DNA of 64,000 bases from Bombus terrestris (taxonomy: Eukaryota > Arthropoda > Insecta > Hymenoptera > Apidae), in contig NW_025963548.1 of assembly GCF_910591885.1 (NCBI RefSeq), positions 425,501-489,500 of the forward strand, given 5' to 3'. Positions 1-13,662 of this stretch are shown here, piece after piece (the first letter of the stretch is position 1; every line of letters begins with the position of its first letter). The position numbers and the translations under genes are program-made. The notes beneath the pieces are model-generated. The model made no database searches, was not told where the DNA came from, and worked only from the letters and a program-made list of their open reading frames with translations.

Positions 1-67
1 CACAAAGTGGACAATCGCCAACAGAAGTAAGTTCAAACGATTTCATTATCAATTACATAAAAAGTAA

Positions 68-2304
68 TGGCAACCGGAAACGAACTTGCCGCCTTGCGTC
101 GATGCCGGAGCTACTATATCGCCCAGTTTACACGCCTCGCAAAAAAAACTCGACGACATTGAACAATCAGGCTGTCCGGAAGAGATCGACTTGCTTCAAA
201 TTAAAGAACGTCTAGAAACCTTCGAGGAGGAACTCCGTGCATTACAACACCAGATCGTAACTTTAGACGAGGGAGAGATCGCGCGCGGCAGTGAGCTAGC
301 GGAAGAATACGAAAGACTGCAACGCCGAGTAGCCAAACAATTAATCAATACACGACGAAGTACGCCGTCACAATCGACAAGCGGCGAATCAGCCGTCGGC
401 CGCGAGTCCGCGTCGCTTAAACTCCCGGAAGAACAAACGCGCGGTCTCGAGATCAGAGAACAGTATAACGATATATGCGATCGGCTAAGACGTAACCAAC
501 GTATAGCACGACAACCCCGGTCATCGAGACCGGCCCACAATGGATCAGCCACTGGTATCAAATTGCCGCGAAATGCATTGAATCAGCCAACCTCTCACGA
601 TCCACTGGACCGGAAGGAAGTGAATTCCATCCAGGACAAGGATAAACCTCCGCCGACGGAAACCATCGCAGTAACTCGAATGGCGATCCCGTCGCACTTC
701 ACGCGGAGCTCAGCGCGTGATACTCACAACATGTCAACTGTCCGCGATCTGACGACCACGTTCGCAGCGTCAGCATCGCAATCATCTGATTCGACGTTAC
801 ACAACGTCTTGAATCAATCAATCACTCAAGATCCTCTGGACCAAAAGGAGCTGATTCTCACCCAAGACGACAACGGTCGTACTCATCCGACGGAAGGCAC
901 CGCTTCAACTCCAGCGTCGATCCCGTCGCATACCACGCGGAGCTCACCGCGTGACATTCACAACATATCAACTACCCGCGATCTGACAACCACGTTCGCA
1001 GCGTCAGCATCGCAACCATCTGATTCAACGCCACAAAACTCCTTGAATCAATCAATTCGAGATCTTCTGGACCGAAAGGAACTGAATTCCATCCAAGACG
1101 ACAACGGTCGTACTCCGCCGACGGAAGGCCCGTTTCAACTCAATTGCCGATTCCGGCGTATACCACGCGGAGCTCACCGCATGACACTCGCAACGTGTCA
1201 ACTACCCGAGATCGGACAACCACGCTCACAGCGTCAGCATCGCAACCATCTGGTTCAACTACACAAAATGTCTCGAATCAGCCGAATGCTCCAGATCTGC
1301 AAGACCAGAAGGAACTGAATCACGTCCCGGACAAAAACAGTTATACTCCGCCGGGGAACACCACTTTACATGTTACACCTGACATGGACATCATATCGGA
1401 GAGTCGGTCTCCGCGACCTAACGTGAAGAATTCTCCATCGCCACGGCGGCGAGGAGCCACGCCTGCGAGTAACCCAAATCGGGATAATCTCCACGTTATT
1501 ACCACTATGACTAATCATTTAATTGTCGGTAGTTTTCAGAACGCGCCAGCTGATCTCAACATTTGTCCACTAAGCCCACAGATCACTACGTCGGACAAAT
1601 CTCTGATTTTGTCTCTTGCGGATTGTTGGACCACGCCGGTACAACTACCAGCCATCAGCGAGAAGGCGCGATCCGGATGGGTCAACGGGGGGAGCCTCGT
1701 CCCTCAATCAATCATGACCTCCTTCACGCTTCCTCAGCCGAAACAGCAACGAGGATGTCCAAATGACATGCAATACTTTCACGAGTCTGATGTTGCAGAG
1801 ATACCATACAAGAAAGGCGAACCCTGCTCCAGGTCTTACCATGATACAATCCACGACATGTGGGACAAGATAGCACAATTGGGGCAGATCATCGGGGGGA
1901 GCTCAGTCCTCCAATCATACACACAACTCTGCGACGTGTTTGAACCTATACCATGCATCACCGGAGTTTCATTCAACGACACCTCCTGGGGCAAACTATT
2001 CAAGGACACCTCATGGGCCGAGGTGTTCCACGATACTGCATGGGCCGAACTGTTTCACGATACATCCTGGATCGTGAACTTCAACGGCCCCATAACGCAA
2101 CGGCGAACCAGACACCAGGACAGATGGGTGTCCTCTACGCAACGGCCTTTCGGTCGTATCATCGAGTTCAACCTGGCGACGACGGCCTCGTCAGGACAAC
2201 TACGAACATCGAAGAAGGCGGATGAAAAACGCATCTCCATACAGATATTATCTACCTTTGGGAAATCGGCGAGATGTATAACGACACCTCCAGAGCTGAG
2301 GTGA
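68..2304 (+). pseudogene. Unit 1 gag-like coding relic (frameshifted)
   Basis: The likely original start is the ATG at 68 (A at -3, G at +4). A run of 8 A at 141-148 takes this frame to an early stop; the open coiled-coil-like frame (Glu/Leu/Arg-rich, about 190-350) lies in another phase. It then passes through Ser/Thr-rich ~78-residue repeats. A 1-bp deletion near 1129 relative to unit 7 breaks it again. The next frame runs to TGA at 2302-2304. That final segment carries 9-residue DTSW-type repeats and a decayed stretch resembling the BEL/Pao Pol C-terminus. The 5' leader is partly outside the window. A Pro-Glu-Leu-Arg ending just before the stop distinguishes this copy; other units have Gly in place of Glu. 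Confidence 0.6.
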
Positions 2305-2627
2305 TCTACGATACTGCACGAGCCGAGCTCTTCACGACATTTCTTGGTCCGTAGACTTCAGCGGCAACTTTCTTGGCAATGCCAAGAACCACGGCGGTCC
2401 AGACTACAAGGCAGTCAACGGTCCTTCGACGCAGCGGCGAAGCAGACTCCAGGACAGACAAATATCCTCAGCGCAGCGGCCTTTCGACCGTATCATCAAA
2501 TTCCTCCTGGCGACCACTACATTCTCTGGACGGCCACAGTTCACAGGACAGCAACAATCAACAAGGAGGCGGATGGAAGATTTAATTCATTTTATCTCGA
2601 CAGATTTTTGATCGGTGCCCCCTCAAC

Positions 2628-2645
2628 GGGGGGGGGGGGGGGGGA
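2628..2645 (+). other. Polypurine tract before LTR 1 (17 G plus A)
   Basis: A run of 17 G followed by A abuts the TG of the LTR, where the plus-strand primer of an LTR element lies. Its length varies between units: 17, 10, 11, 11, 12, 17, 9 and 11 G. Units 4 and 7 have TGG inserted before the final A. Confidence 0.7.
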
Positions 2646-3598
2646 TGTTACGCCGCGCAACACATCTGCATTCCATCCCGCGCGGCGTGACAGCCAACGG
2701 TCTACGTGCCGTCCTTCGAACCCCCCACAGGCCTAAGGACCCACCATGAAGTCGAAATTCTAACTGCATTGTTCGCACACATGGTTTACGTCAATCTGTT
2801 TGCTAGAAAGGACTTTCTAATTCCAGAAGTGTTTTCAGCTGGTTTTTTTAGAAGGGTCCATGGGTTTGTTATGCGCTCTTAAGAATTACGAAGAAAGCGG
2901 AGATATACCTAACGAAAAATCTGAGTTTCCCTGTAAACAATGTCGCCTAGGACCCAAGTTGGTAGGAGGTTTCTTTCTCCTCTCTTCCTTCCTAACATTG
3001 GTCCCAACCAATCGACATCGCGGATTATTGCCCCCACTTTACTAACTAAAAATGTAAGCAACGAATCCGCGTTCTTCGTTCAAAGGGCACACCCATACCA
3101 AGCTTTCCTCCGTATTCACATTAGAATAAGCTTTAGAGTTTGATCGTCTCTCACGGTGCCTAGAGTTCCTGCATTTCCTACAACTCTCACCGTTCCTGTA
3201 TCTTTCTGAGTTCCTTCATCATTCATCAAGATGCCTACACGGCCTAGAGTCTTCTACGGCTCTCACTTATCCAGAACTCCGACAGTTCCCATAACTCTCA
3301 AGGGCCTAGAGCGCCTAAAGCTCTCCTTCTCTCAACCAAGACTAACTCTTCTCTCGTTATCTCTATCTTAATCAACGGCGTTACTACTTTGTGTGATTGT
3401 ATAAAGTGTTGGAAATATACATTATTATAACTCTGACTCCCAGTGTTATACCGCATTAACCACCCCGATTATCCTAACCGAAATACGGGGATCGAACTAT
3501 TCGTGGTGTCGATTATTCTAATCGTAACGGGAATTTACGACTCCCGTTGACGCGTATTCTAACGACCGCGTCACCCCGCGATAGCTCGATTTTATACA
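2646..3598 (+). repeat. LTR 1
   Basis: 953 bp from TGTTACGCC to TTTTATACA. The first 47 bp fold as an inverted repeat (2646-2658 against 2680-2692, 12 of 13 pairs). A TATA-like TATAAAG lies at 3400-3406. Three short hairpins follow in the 3' part: 3463-3490 (CCCCG/CGGGG), 3510-3524 (CGATTA/TAATCG) and 3526-3548 (AACGGGA/TCCCGTT). It shares the longer T run and 'gtccatgg' variant near 2855 with LTRs 4-7. Confidence 0.85.
3400..3406 (+). promoter_or_regulatory. TATA-like box in LTR 1
   Basis: TATAAAG lies about 190 bp before the LTR end and is repeated in every LTR (for example 29907-29913 in LTR 8). This is a plausible U3 promoter position; transcription start is inferred, not shown. Confidence 0.4.
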
Positions 3599-3616
3599 TG
3601 GTCCTTCGAGCCGGAT
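3599..3616 (+). other. Primer-binding site, tRNA-Tyr type
   Basis: TGGTCCTTCGAGCCGGAT starts immediately after the LTR's terminal CA. Its complement ends GGCTCGAAGGACCA, which I recognise as the 3' end of insect tRNA-Tyr with CCA added. Identical sites follow LTRs 2-7 at 7382-7399, 11166-11183, 14954-14971, 18741-18758, 22533-22550 and 26321-26338. LTR 8 has none, which marks it as the terminal LTR. Confidence 0.8.
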
Positions 3617-3857
3617 ACTGTGTCAAGTGAAAAGTGCACGCCAGTGACACACACTATCATACAGTGCCACGTGAATCCAACACAACCAGCAGCGGAAGCG
3701 TTACCACCCCAGCGAGGTCAGTAACGTAAAGGGTCGTCACCTTTGAAGAGGCATCATTCGGTGGTTGAAACGCAACCACACAGCCTCCTGCCACAAAGTG
3801 GACAATCGCCAACAGAAGTAAGTTCAAACGATTTCATTATCAATTACATAAAAAATA

Positions 3858-6095
3858 ATGGCAACCGGAAACGAACTTGCCGCCTTGCGTCGATGCCGGA
3901 GCTACTATATCGCCCAGTTTACACGCCTCGCAAAAAAAACTCGACGACATTGAACAATCAGGCTGTCCGGAAGAGATCGACTTGCTTCAAATTAAAGAAC
4001 GTCTAGAAACCTTCGAGGAGGAACTCCGTGCATTACAACACCAGATCGTAACTTTAGACGAGGGAGAGATCGCGCGCGGCAGTGAGCTAGCGGAAGAATA
4101 CGAAAGACTGCAACGCCGAGTAGCCAAACAATTAATCAATACACGACGAAGTACGCCGTCACAATCGACAAGCGGCGAATCAGCCGTCGGCCGCGAGTCC
4201 GCGTCGCTTAAACTCCCGGAAGAACAAACGCGCGGTCTCGAGATCAGAGAACAGTATAACGATATATGCGATCGGCTAAGACGTAACCAACGTATAGCAC
4301 GACAACTCCGGTCATCGAGACCGGCCCACAATGGATCAGCCACTGGTATCAAATTGCCGCGAAATGCTTTGAATCAGCCAACCTCTCACGATCCACTGGA
4401 CCGGAAGGAAGTGAATCCCATCCAGGACAAGGATCAACCTCCGCCGACGGAAACCATCGCAGTAACTCGAATGGCGATCCCGTCGCACACCACGCGGAGC
4501 TCAGCGCGTGATACTCACAACATGTCAACTGTCCGCGATCTGACGACCACGTTCGCAGCGTCAGCATCGCAATCATCTGATTCGACGTTATACAACGTCT
4601 TGAATCAATCAATCACTCAAGATCCTCTGGACCAAAAGGAGCTGATTCTCTCCCAAGACGACAACGGTCGTACTCATCCGACGGAAGGCACCGCTTCAAC
4701 TCCAGCGTCGATCCCGTCGCATACCACGCGGAGCTCACCGCGTGACATTCACAACATATCAACTACCCGCGATCTGACAACCACGTTCGCAGCGTCAGCA
4801 TCGCAACCATCTGATTCAACGCCACAAAACTCCTTGAATCAATCAATTCGAGATCTTCTGGACCGAAAGGAACTGAATTCCATCCAAGACGACAACGGTC
4901 GTACTCCGCCGACGGAAGGCCCGTTTCAACTCAATTGCCGATTCCGGCGTATACCACGCGGAGCTCACCGCATGACACTCGCAACGTGTCAACTACCCGA
5001 GATCGGACAACCACGCTTACAGCGTCAGCATCGCAACCATCTGGTTCAACTACACAAAATGTCTCGAATCAGCCGAATGCTCCAGATCTGCAAGACCAGA
5101 AGGAACTGAATCACGTCCCGGACAAAAACAGTTATACTCCGCCGGGGAACACCACTTTACATGTTACACCTGACATGGACATCATATCAGAGAGTCGGTC
5201 TCCGCAACCTAACGTGAAGAATTCTCCATCGCCACGGCGGCGAGGAGCCACGCCTGCGAGTAACCCAAATCGGGATAATCTCCACGTTATTACCACTATG
5301 ACTAATCATTTAATTGTCGGTAGTTTTCAGAACGCGCCAGCTGATCTCAACATTTGTCCACTAAGCCCACAGATCACTACGTCGGACAAATCTCTGATTT
5401 TGTCTCTTGCGGATTGTTGGACCACGCCGGTACAACTACCAGCCATCAGCGAGAAGGCGCGATCCGGATGGGTCAACGGGGGGAGCCTCTTCCCTCAATC
5501 AATCATGACCTCCTTCACGCTTCCTCAGCCGAAACAGCAACGAGGGTGTCCAAATGACATGCAATACTTTCACGAGTCTGATGTTGCAGAGATACCATAC
5601 AAGAAAGGCGAACCCTACTCCAGGTCTTACCATGATACAATCCACGACATGTGGGACAAGATAGCACAATTGGGGCAGATCATCGGGGGGAGCTCAGTCC
5701 TCCAATCATACACACAACTCTGCGACGTGTTTGAACCTATACCATGCATCACCGGAGTTTCATTCAACGACACCTCCTGGGGCAAACTATTCAAGGACAC
5801 CTCATGGGCCGAGGTGTTCCACGATACTGCATGGGCCGAACTGTTTCACGATACATCCTGGATCGTGAACTTCAACGGCCCCTTAACGCAACGGCGAACC
5901 AGACACCAGGACAGACGGGTGTCCTCTACGCAACGGCCTTTCGGTCGTATCATCGAGTTCACCCTGGCGACGACGGCCTCGTCAGGACAACTACGAACAT
6001 CGAAGAAGGCGGATGAAAAACGCATCTCCATACAGATATTATCTACCTTTGGGAAATCGGCGAGATGTATAACGACACCTCCAGGGATGAGGTGA
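3858..6095 (+). pseudogene. Unit 2 gag-like coding relic (frameshifted)
   Basis: The ATG at 3858 is followed by an 8-A run that breaks the frame. A long open stretch then runs to about 5109 and a second, beginning around 4935 in another phase, to TGA at 6093-6095. The break between them is the 1-bp deletion near 4920 shared with six other copies. This copy has Pro for Ser before IQDK and Ser for Thr before QDDNG, a combination shared with units 5, 6 and 8. Its 3' end has the Gly-Met-Arg variant shared with units 3 and 8. The 5' and 3' parts thus have different closest relatives, which suggests recombination between units. Confidence 0.6.
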
Positions 6096-6429
6096 TCTAC
6101 GATACTGCACGAGCCGAGCTCTTCACAACATTTCTTGGTCCGTAGACTTCAGCGGCAACTTTCTTGGCAATGCCAAGAACCACGGCGGTCCAGACTACAA
6201 GGCAGTCAACGGTCCTTCGACGCAGCGGCGAAGCAGACTCCAGGACAGACAAATATCCTCAGCGCAGCGGCCTTTCGACCGTATCATCAAATTCCTCCTG
6301 GCGACCACTACATTCTCTGGACGGCCACAGTTCACAGGACAGCAACAATCAACAAGGAGGCGGATGGAAGATTTAATTCATTTTATCTCGACAGATTTTT
6401 GATCGGTGCCCCCTCAACGGGGGGGGGGA

Positions 6430-7381
6430 TGTTACGCCGCGCAACACATCTGCATTGCATCCCGCGCGGCGTGACAGCCAACGGTCTACGTGCCGTCCTT
6501 CGAACCCTCCACAGGCCTAAGGACCCACCATAAAGTCGAAATTCTAACTGCATTGTTCGCACACATGGTTTACGTCAATCTGTTTGCCAGAAAGGACTTT
6601 CTAATTCCAGAAGTGTTTTCAGCTGGTTTTTTAGAAGGGTCCTTGAGTTTGTTATGTGCTCTTAAGAATTACGAAGAAAGCGGAGATATACCTAACGAAA
6701 AATCTGAGTTTCCCTGTAAACAATGTCGCCTAGGACCCAAGTTGGTAGGAGGTTTCTTTCTCCTCTCTTCCTTCCTAACATTGGTCCCAACCAATCGACA
6801 TCGCGGATTATTGCCCTCACTTTACTAACTAAAAATGTAAGCAACGAATCCGCGTTCTTCGTTCAAAGGGCACACCCATACCAAGCTTTCCTCCGTATTC
6901 ACATTAGAATAAGCTTTAGAGTTTGATCGTCTCTCACGGTGCCTAGAGTTCCTGCATTTCCTACAACTCTCACCGTTCCTGTATCTTTCTGAGTTCCTTC
7001 ATCATTCATCAAGGTGCCTACACGGCCTAGAGTCTTCTACGGCTCTCACTTATCCAGAACTCCGACAGTTCCCATAACTCTCAAGGGCCTAGAGCGCCTA
7101 AAGCTCTCCTTCTCTCATCCAAGACTAACTCTTCTCTCGTTATCTCTATCTTAATCAACGGCGTTGCTACTTTGTGTGATTGTATAAAGTGTTGGAAATA
7201 TACATTATTATAACTCTGACTCCCAGTGTTATACCGCATTAACCACCCCGATTATCCTAACCGAAATACGGGGATCGAACTATTCGTGGTGTCGATTATT
7301 CTAATCGTAACGGGAATTTACGACTCCCGTTGACGCGTATTCTAACGACCGCGTCTCCCCGCGATAGCTCGATTTTATACA
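6430..7381 (+). repeat. LTR 2
   Basis: 952 bp, preceded by a 10-G tract (6419-6428). It belongs with LTRs 3 and 8, which have one T fewer in the T run before 'agaagggtcc', then 'ttg' instead of 'atg', and 'ccctcac' instead of 'cccccac' near 6813. A primer-binding site follows at 7382-7399. Confidence 0.85.
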
Positions 7382-7640
7382 TGGTCCTTCGAGCCGGATA
7401 CTGTGTCAAGTGAAAAGTGCACGCCAGTGACACCCACTATCATACAGTGCCACGTGAATCCAACACAACCAGCAGCGGAAGCGTTACCACCCCAGCGAGG
7501 TCAGTAACGTAAAGGGTCGTCACCTTTGAAGAGGCATCATTCGGTGGTTGAAACGCAACCACACAGCCTCCTGCCACAAAGTGGACAATCGCCAACAGAA
7601 GTAAGTTCAAACGATTTCATTATCAATTACATAAAAAATA

Positions 7641-9878
7641 ATGGCAACCGGAAACGAACTTGCCGCCTTGCGTCGATGCCGGAGCTACTATATCGCCCAG
7701 TTTACACGCCTCGCAAAAAAAACTCGACGACATTGAACAATCAGGCTGTCCGGAAGAGATCGACTTGCTTCAAATTAAAGAACGTCTAGAAACCTTCGAG
7801 GAGGAACTCCGTGCATTACAACACCAGATCGTAACTTTAGACGAGGGAGAGATCGCGCGCGGCAGTGAGCTAGCGGAAGAATACGAAAGACTGCAACGCC
7901 GAGTAGCCAAACAATTAATCAATACACGACGAAGTACGCCGTCACAATCGACAAGCGGCGAATCAGCCGTCGGCCGCGAGTCCGCGTCGCTTAAACTCCC
8001 GGAAGAACAAACGCGCGGTCTCGAGATCAGAGAACAGTATAACGATATATGCGATCGGCTAAGACGTAACCAACGTATAGCACGACAACCCCGGTCATCG
8101 AGACCGGCCCACAATGGATCAGCCACTGGTATCAAATTGCCGCGAAATGCTTTGAATCAGCCAACCTCTCACGATCCACTGGACCGGAAGGAAGTGAATT
8201 CCATCCAGGACAAGGATCAACCTCCGCCGACGGAAACCATCGCAGTAACTCGAATGGCGATCCCGTCGCACTTCACGCGGAGCTCAGCGCGTGATACTCA
8301 CAACATGTCAACTGTCCGCGATCTGACGACCACGTTCGCAGCGTCAGCATCGCAATCATCTGATTCGACGTTACACAACGTCTTGAATCAATCAATCACT
8401 CAAGATCCTCTGGACCAAAAGGAGCTGATTCTCACCCAAGACGACAACGGTCGTACTCATCCGACGGAAGGCACCGCTTCAACTCCAGCGTCGATCCCGT
8501 CGCATACCACGCGGAGCTCACCGCGTGACATTCACAACATATCAACTACCCGCGATCTGACAACCACGTTCGCAGCGTCAGCATCGCAACCATCTGATTC
8601 AACGCCACAAAACTCCTTGAATCAATCAATTCGAGATCTTCTGGACCGAAAGGAACTGAATTCCATCCAAGACGACTACGGTCGTACTCCGCCGACGGAA
8701 GGCCCGTTTCAACTCAATTGCCGATTCCGGCGTATACCACGCGGAGCTCACCGCATGACACTCGCAACGTGTCAACTACCCGAGATCGGACAACCACGCT
8801 CACAGCGTCAGCATCGCAACCATCTGGTTCAACTACACAAAATGTCTCGAATCAGCCGAATGCTCCAGATCTGCAAGACCAGAAGGAACTGAATCACGTC
8901 CCTGACAAAAACAGTTATACTCCGCCGGGGAACACCACTTTACATGTTACACCTGACATGGACATCATATCGGAGAGTCGGTCTCCGCAACCTAACGTGA
9001 AGAATTCTCCATCGCCACGGCGGCGAGGAGCCACGCCTGCGAGTAACCCAAATCGGGATAATCTCCACGTTATTACCACTATGACTAATCATTTAATTGT
9101 CGGTAGTTTTCAGAACGCGCCAGCTGATCTCAACATTTGTCCACTAAGCCCACAGATCACTACGTCGGACAAATCTCTGATTTTGTCTCTTGCGGATTGT
9201 TGGACCACGCCGGTACAACTACCAGCCATCAGCGAGAAGGCGCGATCCGGATGGGTCAACGGGGGGAGCCTCTTCCCTCAATCAATCATGACCTCCTTCA
9301 CGCTTCCTCAGCCGAAACAGCAACGAGGGTGTCCAAATGACATGCAATACTTTCACGAGTCTGATGTTGCAGAGATACCATACAAGAAAGGCGAACCCTG
9401 CTCCAGGTCTTACCATGATACAATCCACGACATGTGGGACAAGATAGCACAATTGGGGCAGATCATCGGGGGGAGCTCAGTCCTCCAATCAAACACACAA
9501 CTCTGCGACGTGTTTGAACCTATACCATGCATCACCGGAGTTTCATTCAACGACACCTCCTGGGGCAAACTATTCAAGGACACCTCATGGGCCGAGGTGT
9601 TCCACGATACTGCATGGGCCGAACTGTTTCACGATACATCCTGGATCGTGAACTTCAACGGCCCCTTAACGCAACGGCGAACCAGACACCAGGACAGACG
9701 GGTGTCCTCTACGCAACGGCCTTTCGGTCGTATCATCGAGTTCACCCTGGCGACGACGGCCTCGTCAGGACAACTACGAACATCGAAGAAGGCGGATGAA
9801 AAACGCATCTCCATACAGATATTATCTACCTTTGGGAAATCGGCGAGATGTATAACGACACCTCCAGGGATGAGGTGA
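7641..9878 (+). pseudogene. Unit 3 gag-like coding relic (frameshifted)
   Basis: The ATG at 7641 is followed by 8 A and an immediate frame break. The main open stretches cover about 7700-8892 and 8718-9878, separated by the shared 1-bp deletion near 8703. A copy-specific Asn-to-Tyr change (GACTACGG) lies just before that deletion. The 3' half has the Gly-Met-Arg ending of units 2 and 8. The second, out-of-frame copy of the 3' relic carries 'gcaccggcc', shared with unit 6. Confidence 0.6.
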
Positions 9879-10213
9879 TCTACGATACTGCACGAGCCGA
9901 GCTCTTCACAACATTTCTTGGTCCGTAGACTTCAGCGGCAACTTTCTTGGCAATGCCAAGAACCACGGCGGTCCAGACTACAAGGCAGTCAACGGTCCTT
10001 CGACGCAGCGGCGAAGCAGACTCCAGGACAGACAAATATCCTCAGCGCACCGGCCTTTCGGCCGTATCATCAAATTCCTCCTGGCGACCACTACATTCTC
10101 TGGACGGCCACAGTTCACAGGACAGCAACAATCAACAAGGAGGCGGATGGAAGATTTAATTCATTTTATCTCGACAGATTTTTGATCGGTGCCCCCTCAA
10201 CGGGGGGGGGGGA

Positions 10214-11165
10214 TGTTACGCCGCGCAACACATCTGCATTCCATCCCGCGCGGCGTGACAGCCAACGGTCTACGTGCCGTCCTTCGAACCCTCCACAGGC
10301 CTAAGGACCCACCATAAAGTCGAAATTCTAACTGCATTGTTCGCACACATGGTTTACGTCAATCCGTTTGCCAGAAAGGACTTTCTAATTCCAGAAGTGT
10401 TTTCAGCTGGTTTTTTAGAAGGGTCCTTGGGTTTGTTATGTGCTCTTAAGAATTACGAAGAAAGCGGAGATATACCTAACGAAAAATCTGAGTTTCCCTG
10501 TAAACAATGTCGCCTAGGACCCAAGTTGGTAGGAGGTTTCTTTCTCCTCTCTTCCTTCCTAACATTGGTCCCAACCAATCGACATCGCGGATTATTGCCC
10601 TCACTTTACTAACTAAAAATGTAAGCAACGAATCCGCGTTCTTCGTTCAAAGGGCACACCCATACCAAGCTTTCCTCCGTATTCACATTAGAATAAGCTT
10701 TAGAGTTTGATCGTCTCTCACGGTGCCTAGAGTTCCTGCATTTCCTACAACTCTCACCGTTCCTGTATCTTTCTGAGTTCCTTCATCATTCATCAAGGTG
10801 CCTACACGGCCTAGAGTCTTCTACGGCTCTCACTTATCCAGGACTCCGACAGTTCCCATAACTCTCAAGGGCCCAGAGCGCCTAAAGCTCTCCTTCTCTC
10901 ATCCAAGACTAACTCTTCTCTCGTTATCTCTATCTTAATCAACGGCGTTACTACTTTGTGTGATTGTATAAAGTGTTGGAAATATACATTATTATAACTC
11001 TGACTCCCAGTGTTATACCGCATTAACCACCCCGATTATCCTAACCGAAATACGGGGATCGAACTATTCGTGGTGTCGATTATTCTAATCGTAACGGGAA
11101 TTTACGACTCCCGTTGACGCGTATTCTAACGACCGCGTCTCCCCGCGATAGCTCGATTTTATACA
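10214..11165 (+). repeat. LTR 3
   Basis: 952 bp after an 11-G tract (10202-10212). It shares with LTR 8 two changes not seen elsewhere: 'ccaggactcc' near 10838 and 'gggcccagag' near 10869. The two LTRs therefore have a recent common source although five units apart. A primer-binding site follows at 11166. Confidence 0.85.
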
Positions 11166-11424
11166 TGGTCCTTCGAGCCGGATACTGTGTCAAGTGAAAA
11201 GTGCACGCCAGTGACACACACTATCATACAGTGCCACGTGAATCCAACACAACCAGCAGCGGAAGCGTTACCACCCCAGCGAGGTCAGTAACGTAAAGGG
11301 TCGTCACCTTTGAAGAGGCATCATTCGGTGGTTGAAACGCAACCACACAGCCTCCTGCCACAAAGTGGACAATCGCCAACAGAAGTAAGTTCAAACGATT
11401 TCATTATCAATTACATAAAAAATA

Positions 11425-13662
11425 ATGGCAACCGGAAACGAACTTGCCGCCTTGCGTCGATGCCGGAGCTACTATATCGCCCAGTTTACACGCCTCGCAA
11501 AAAAAACTCGACGACATTGAACAATCAGGCTGTCCGGAAGAGATCGACTTGCTTCAAATTAAAGAACGTCTAGAAACCTTCGAGAAGGAACTCCGTGCAT
11601 TACAACACCAGATCGTAACATTAGACGAGGGAGAGATCGCGCGCGGCAGTGAGCTAGCGGAAGAATACGAAAGACTGCAACGCCGAGTAGCCAAACAATT
11701 AATCAATACACGACGAAGTACGCCGTCACAATCGACAAGCGGCGAATCAGCCGTCGGCCGCGAGTCCGCGTCGCTTAAACTCCCGGAAGAACAAACGCGC
11801 GGTCTCGAGATCAGAGAACAGTATAACGATATATGCGATCGGCTAAGACGTAACCAACGTATAGCACGACAACTCCGGTCATCGAGACCGGCCCACAATG
11901 GATCAGCCACTGGTATCAAATTGCCGCGAAATGCTTTGAATCAGCCAACCTCTCACGATCCACTGGACCGGAAGGAAGTGAATTCCATCCAGGACAAGGA
12001 TCAACCTCCGCCGACGGAAACCATCGCAGTAACTCGAATGGCGATCCCGTCGCACACCACGCGGAGCTCAGCGCGTGATACTCACAACATGTCAACTGTC
12101 CGCGATCTGACGACCACGTTCGCAGCGTCAGCATCGCAATCATCTGATTCGACGTTATACAACGTCTTGAATCAATCAATCACTCAAGATCCTCTGGACC
12201 AAAAGGAGCTGATTCTCACCCAAGACGACAACGGTCGTACTCATCCGACGGAAGGCACCGCTTCAACTCCAGCGTCGATCCCGTCGCATACCACGCGGAG
12301 CTCACCGCGTGACATTCACAACATATCAACTACCCGCGATCTGACAACCACGTTCGCAGCGTCAGCATCGCAACCATCTGATTCAACGCCACAAAACTCC
12401 TTGAATCAATCAATTCGAGATCTTCTGGACCGAAAGGAACTGAATTCCATCCAAGACGACAACGGTCGTACTCCGCCGACGGAAGGCCCGTTTCAACTCA
12501 ATTGCCGATTCCGGCGTATACCACGCGGAGCTCACCGCATGACACTCGCAACGTGTCAACTACCCGAGATCGGACAACCACGCTCACAGCGTCAGCATCG
12601 CAACCATCTGGTTCAACTACACAAAATGTCTCGAATCAGCCGAATGCTCCAGATCTGCAAGACCAGAAGGAACTGAATCACGTCCCGGACAAAAACAGTT
12701 ATACTCCGCCGGGGAACACCACTTCACATGTTACCCCTGACATGGACATCATATCGGAGAGTCGGTCTCCGCGACCTAACGTGAAGAATTCTCCATCGCC
12801 ACGGCGGCGAGGAGCCACGCCTGCGAGTAACCCAAATCGGGATAATCTCCACGTTATTACCACTATGACTAATCATTTAATTATCGGTAGTTTTCAGAAC
12901 GCGCCAGCTGATCTCAACATTTGTCCACTAAGCCCACAGATCACTACGTCGGACAAATCTCTGATTTTGTCTCTTGCGGATTGTTGGACCACGCCGGTAC
13001 AACTACCAGCCATCAGCGAGAAGGCGCGATCCGGATGGGTCAACGGGGGGAGCCTCTTCCCTCAATCAATCATGACCTCCTTCACGCTTCCTCAGCCGAA
13101 ACAGCAACGAGGATGTCCAAATGACATGCAATACTTTCACGAGTCTGATGTTGCAGAGATACCATACAAGAAAGGCGAACCCTACTCCAGGTCTTACCAT
13201 GATACAATCCACGACATGTGGGACAAGATAGCACAATTGGGGCAGATCATCGGGGGGAGCTCAGTCCTCCAATCATACACACAACTCTGCGACGTGTTTG
13301 AACCTATACCATGCATCACCGGAGTTTCATTCAACGACACCTCCTGGGGCAAACTATTCAAGGACACCTCATGGGCCGAGGTGTTCCACGATACTGCATG
13401 GGCCGAACTGTTTCACGATACATCCTGGATCGTGAACTTCAACGGCCCCATAACGCAACGGCGAACCAGACACCAGGACAGATGGGTGTCCTCTACGCAA
13501 CGGCCTTTCGGTCGTATCGTCGAGTTCACCCTGGCGACGACGGCCTCGTCAGGACAACTACGAACATCGAAGAAGGCGGATGAAAAACGCATCTCCATAC
13601 AGATATTATCTACCTTTGGGAAATCGGCGAGATGTATAACGACACCTCCAGGGCTGAGGTGA
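11425..13662 (+). pseudogene. Unit 4 gag-like coding relic (frameshifted)
   Basis: The ATG at 11425 is followed by 8 A, as in units 1-3. It differs from them in 'gagaaggaa' (Lys for Glu, shared with units 5 and 7) and 'gtaacattag' near 11616. The 1-bp deletion lies near 12487 and the last open frame ends at TGA 13660-13662. It carries Ser for Leu and Pro for the usual Thr in the segment around 12722-12736. Confidence 0.6.

Noticed and set aside
3743..5109. Frames starting at TTG (3743 and equivalents) as real protein starts
   Set aside because: They begin with TTG in the untranslated leader; the good-context ATG (3858 in unit 2) is a better start.
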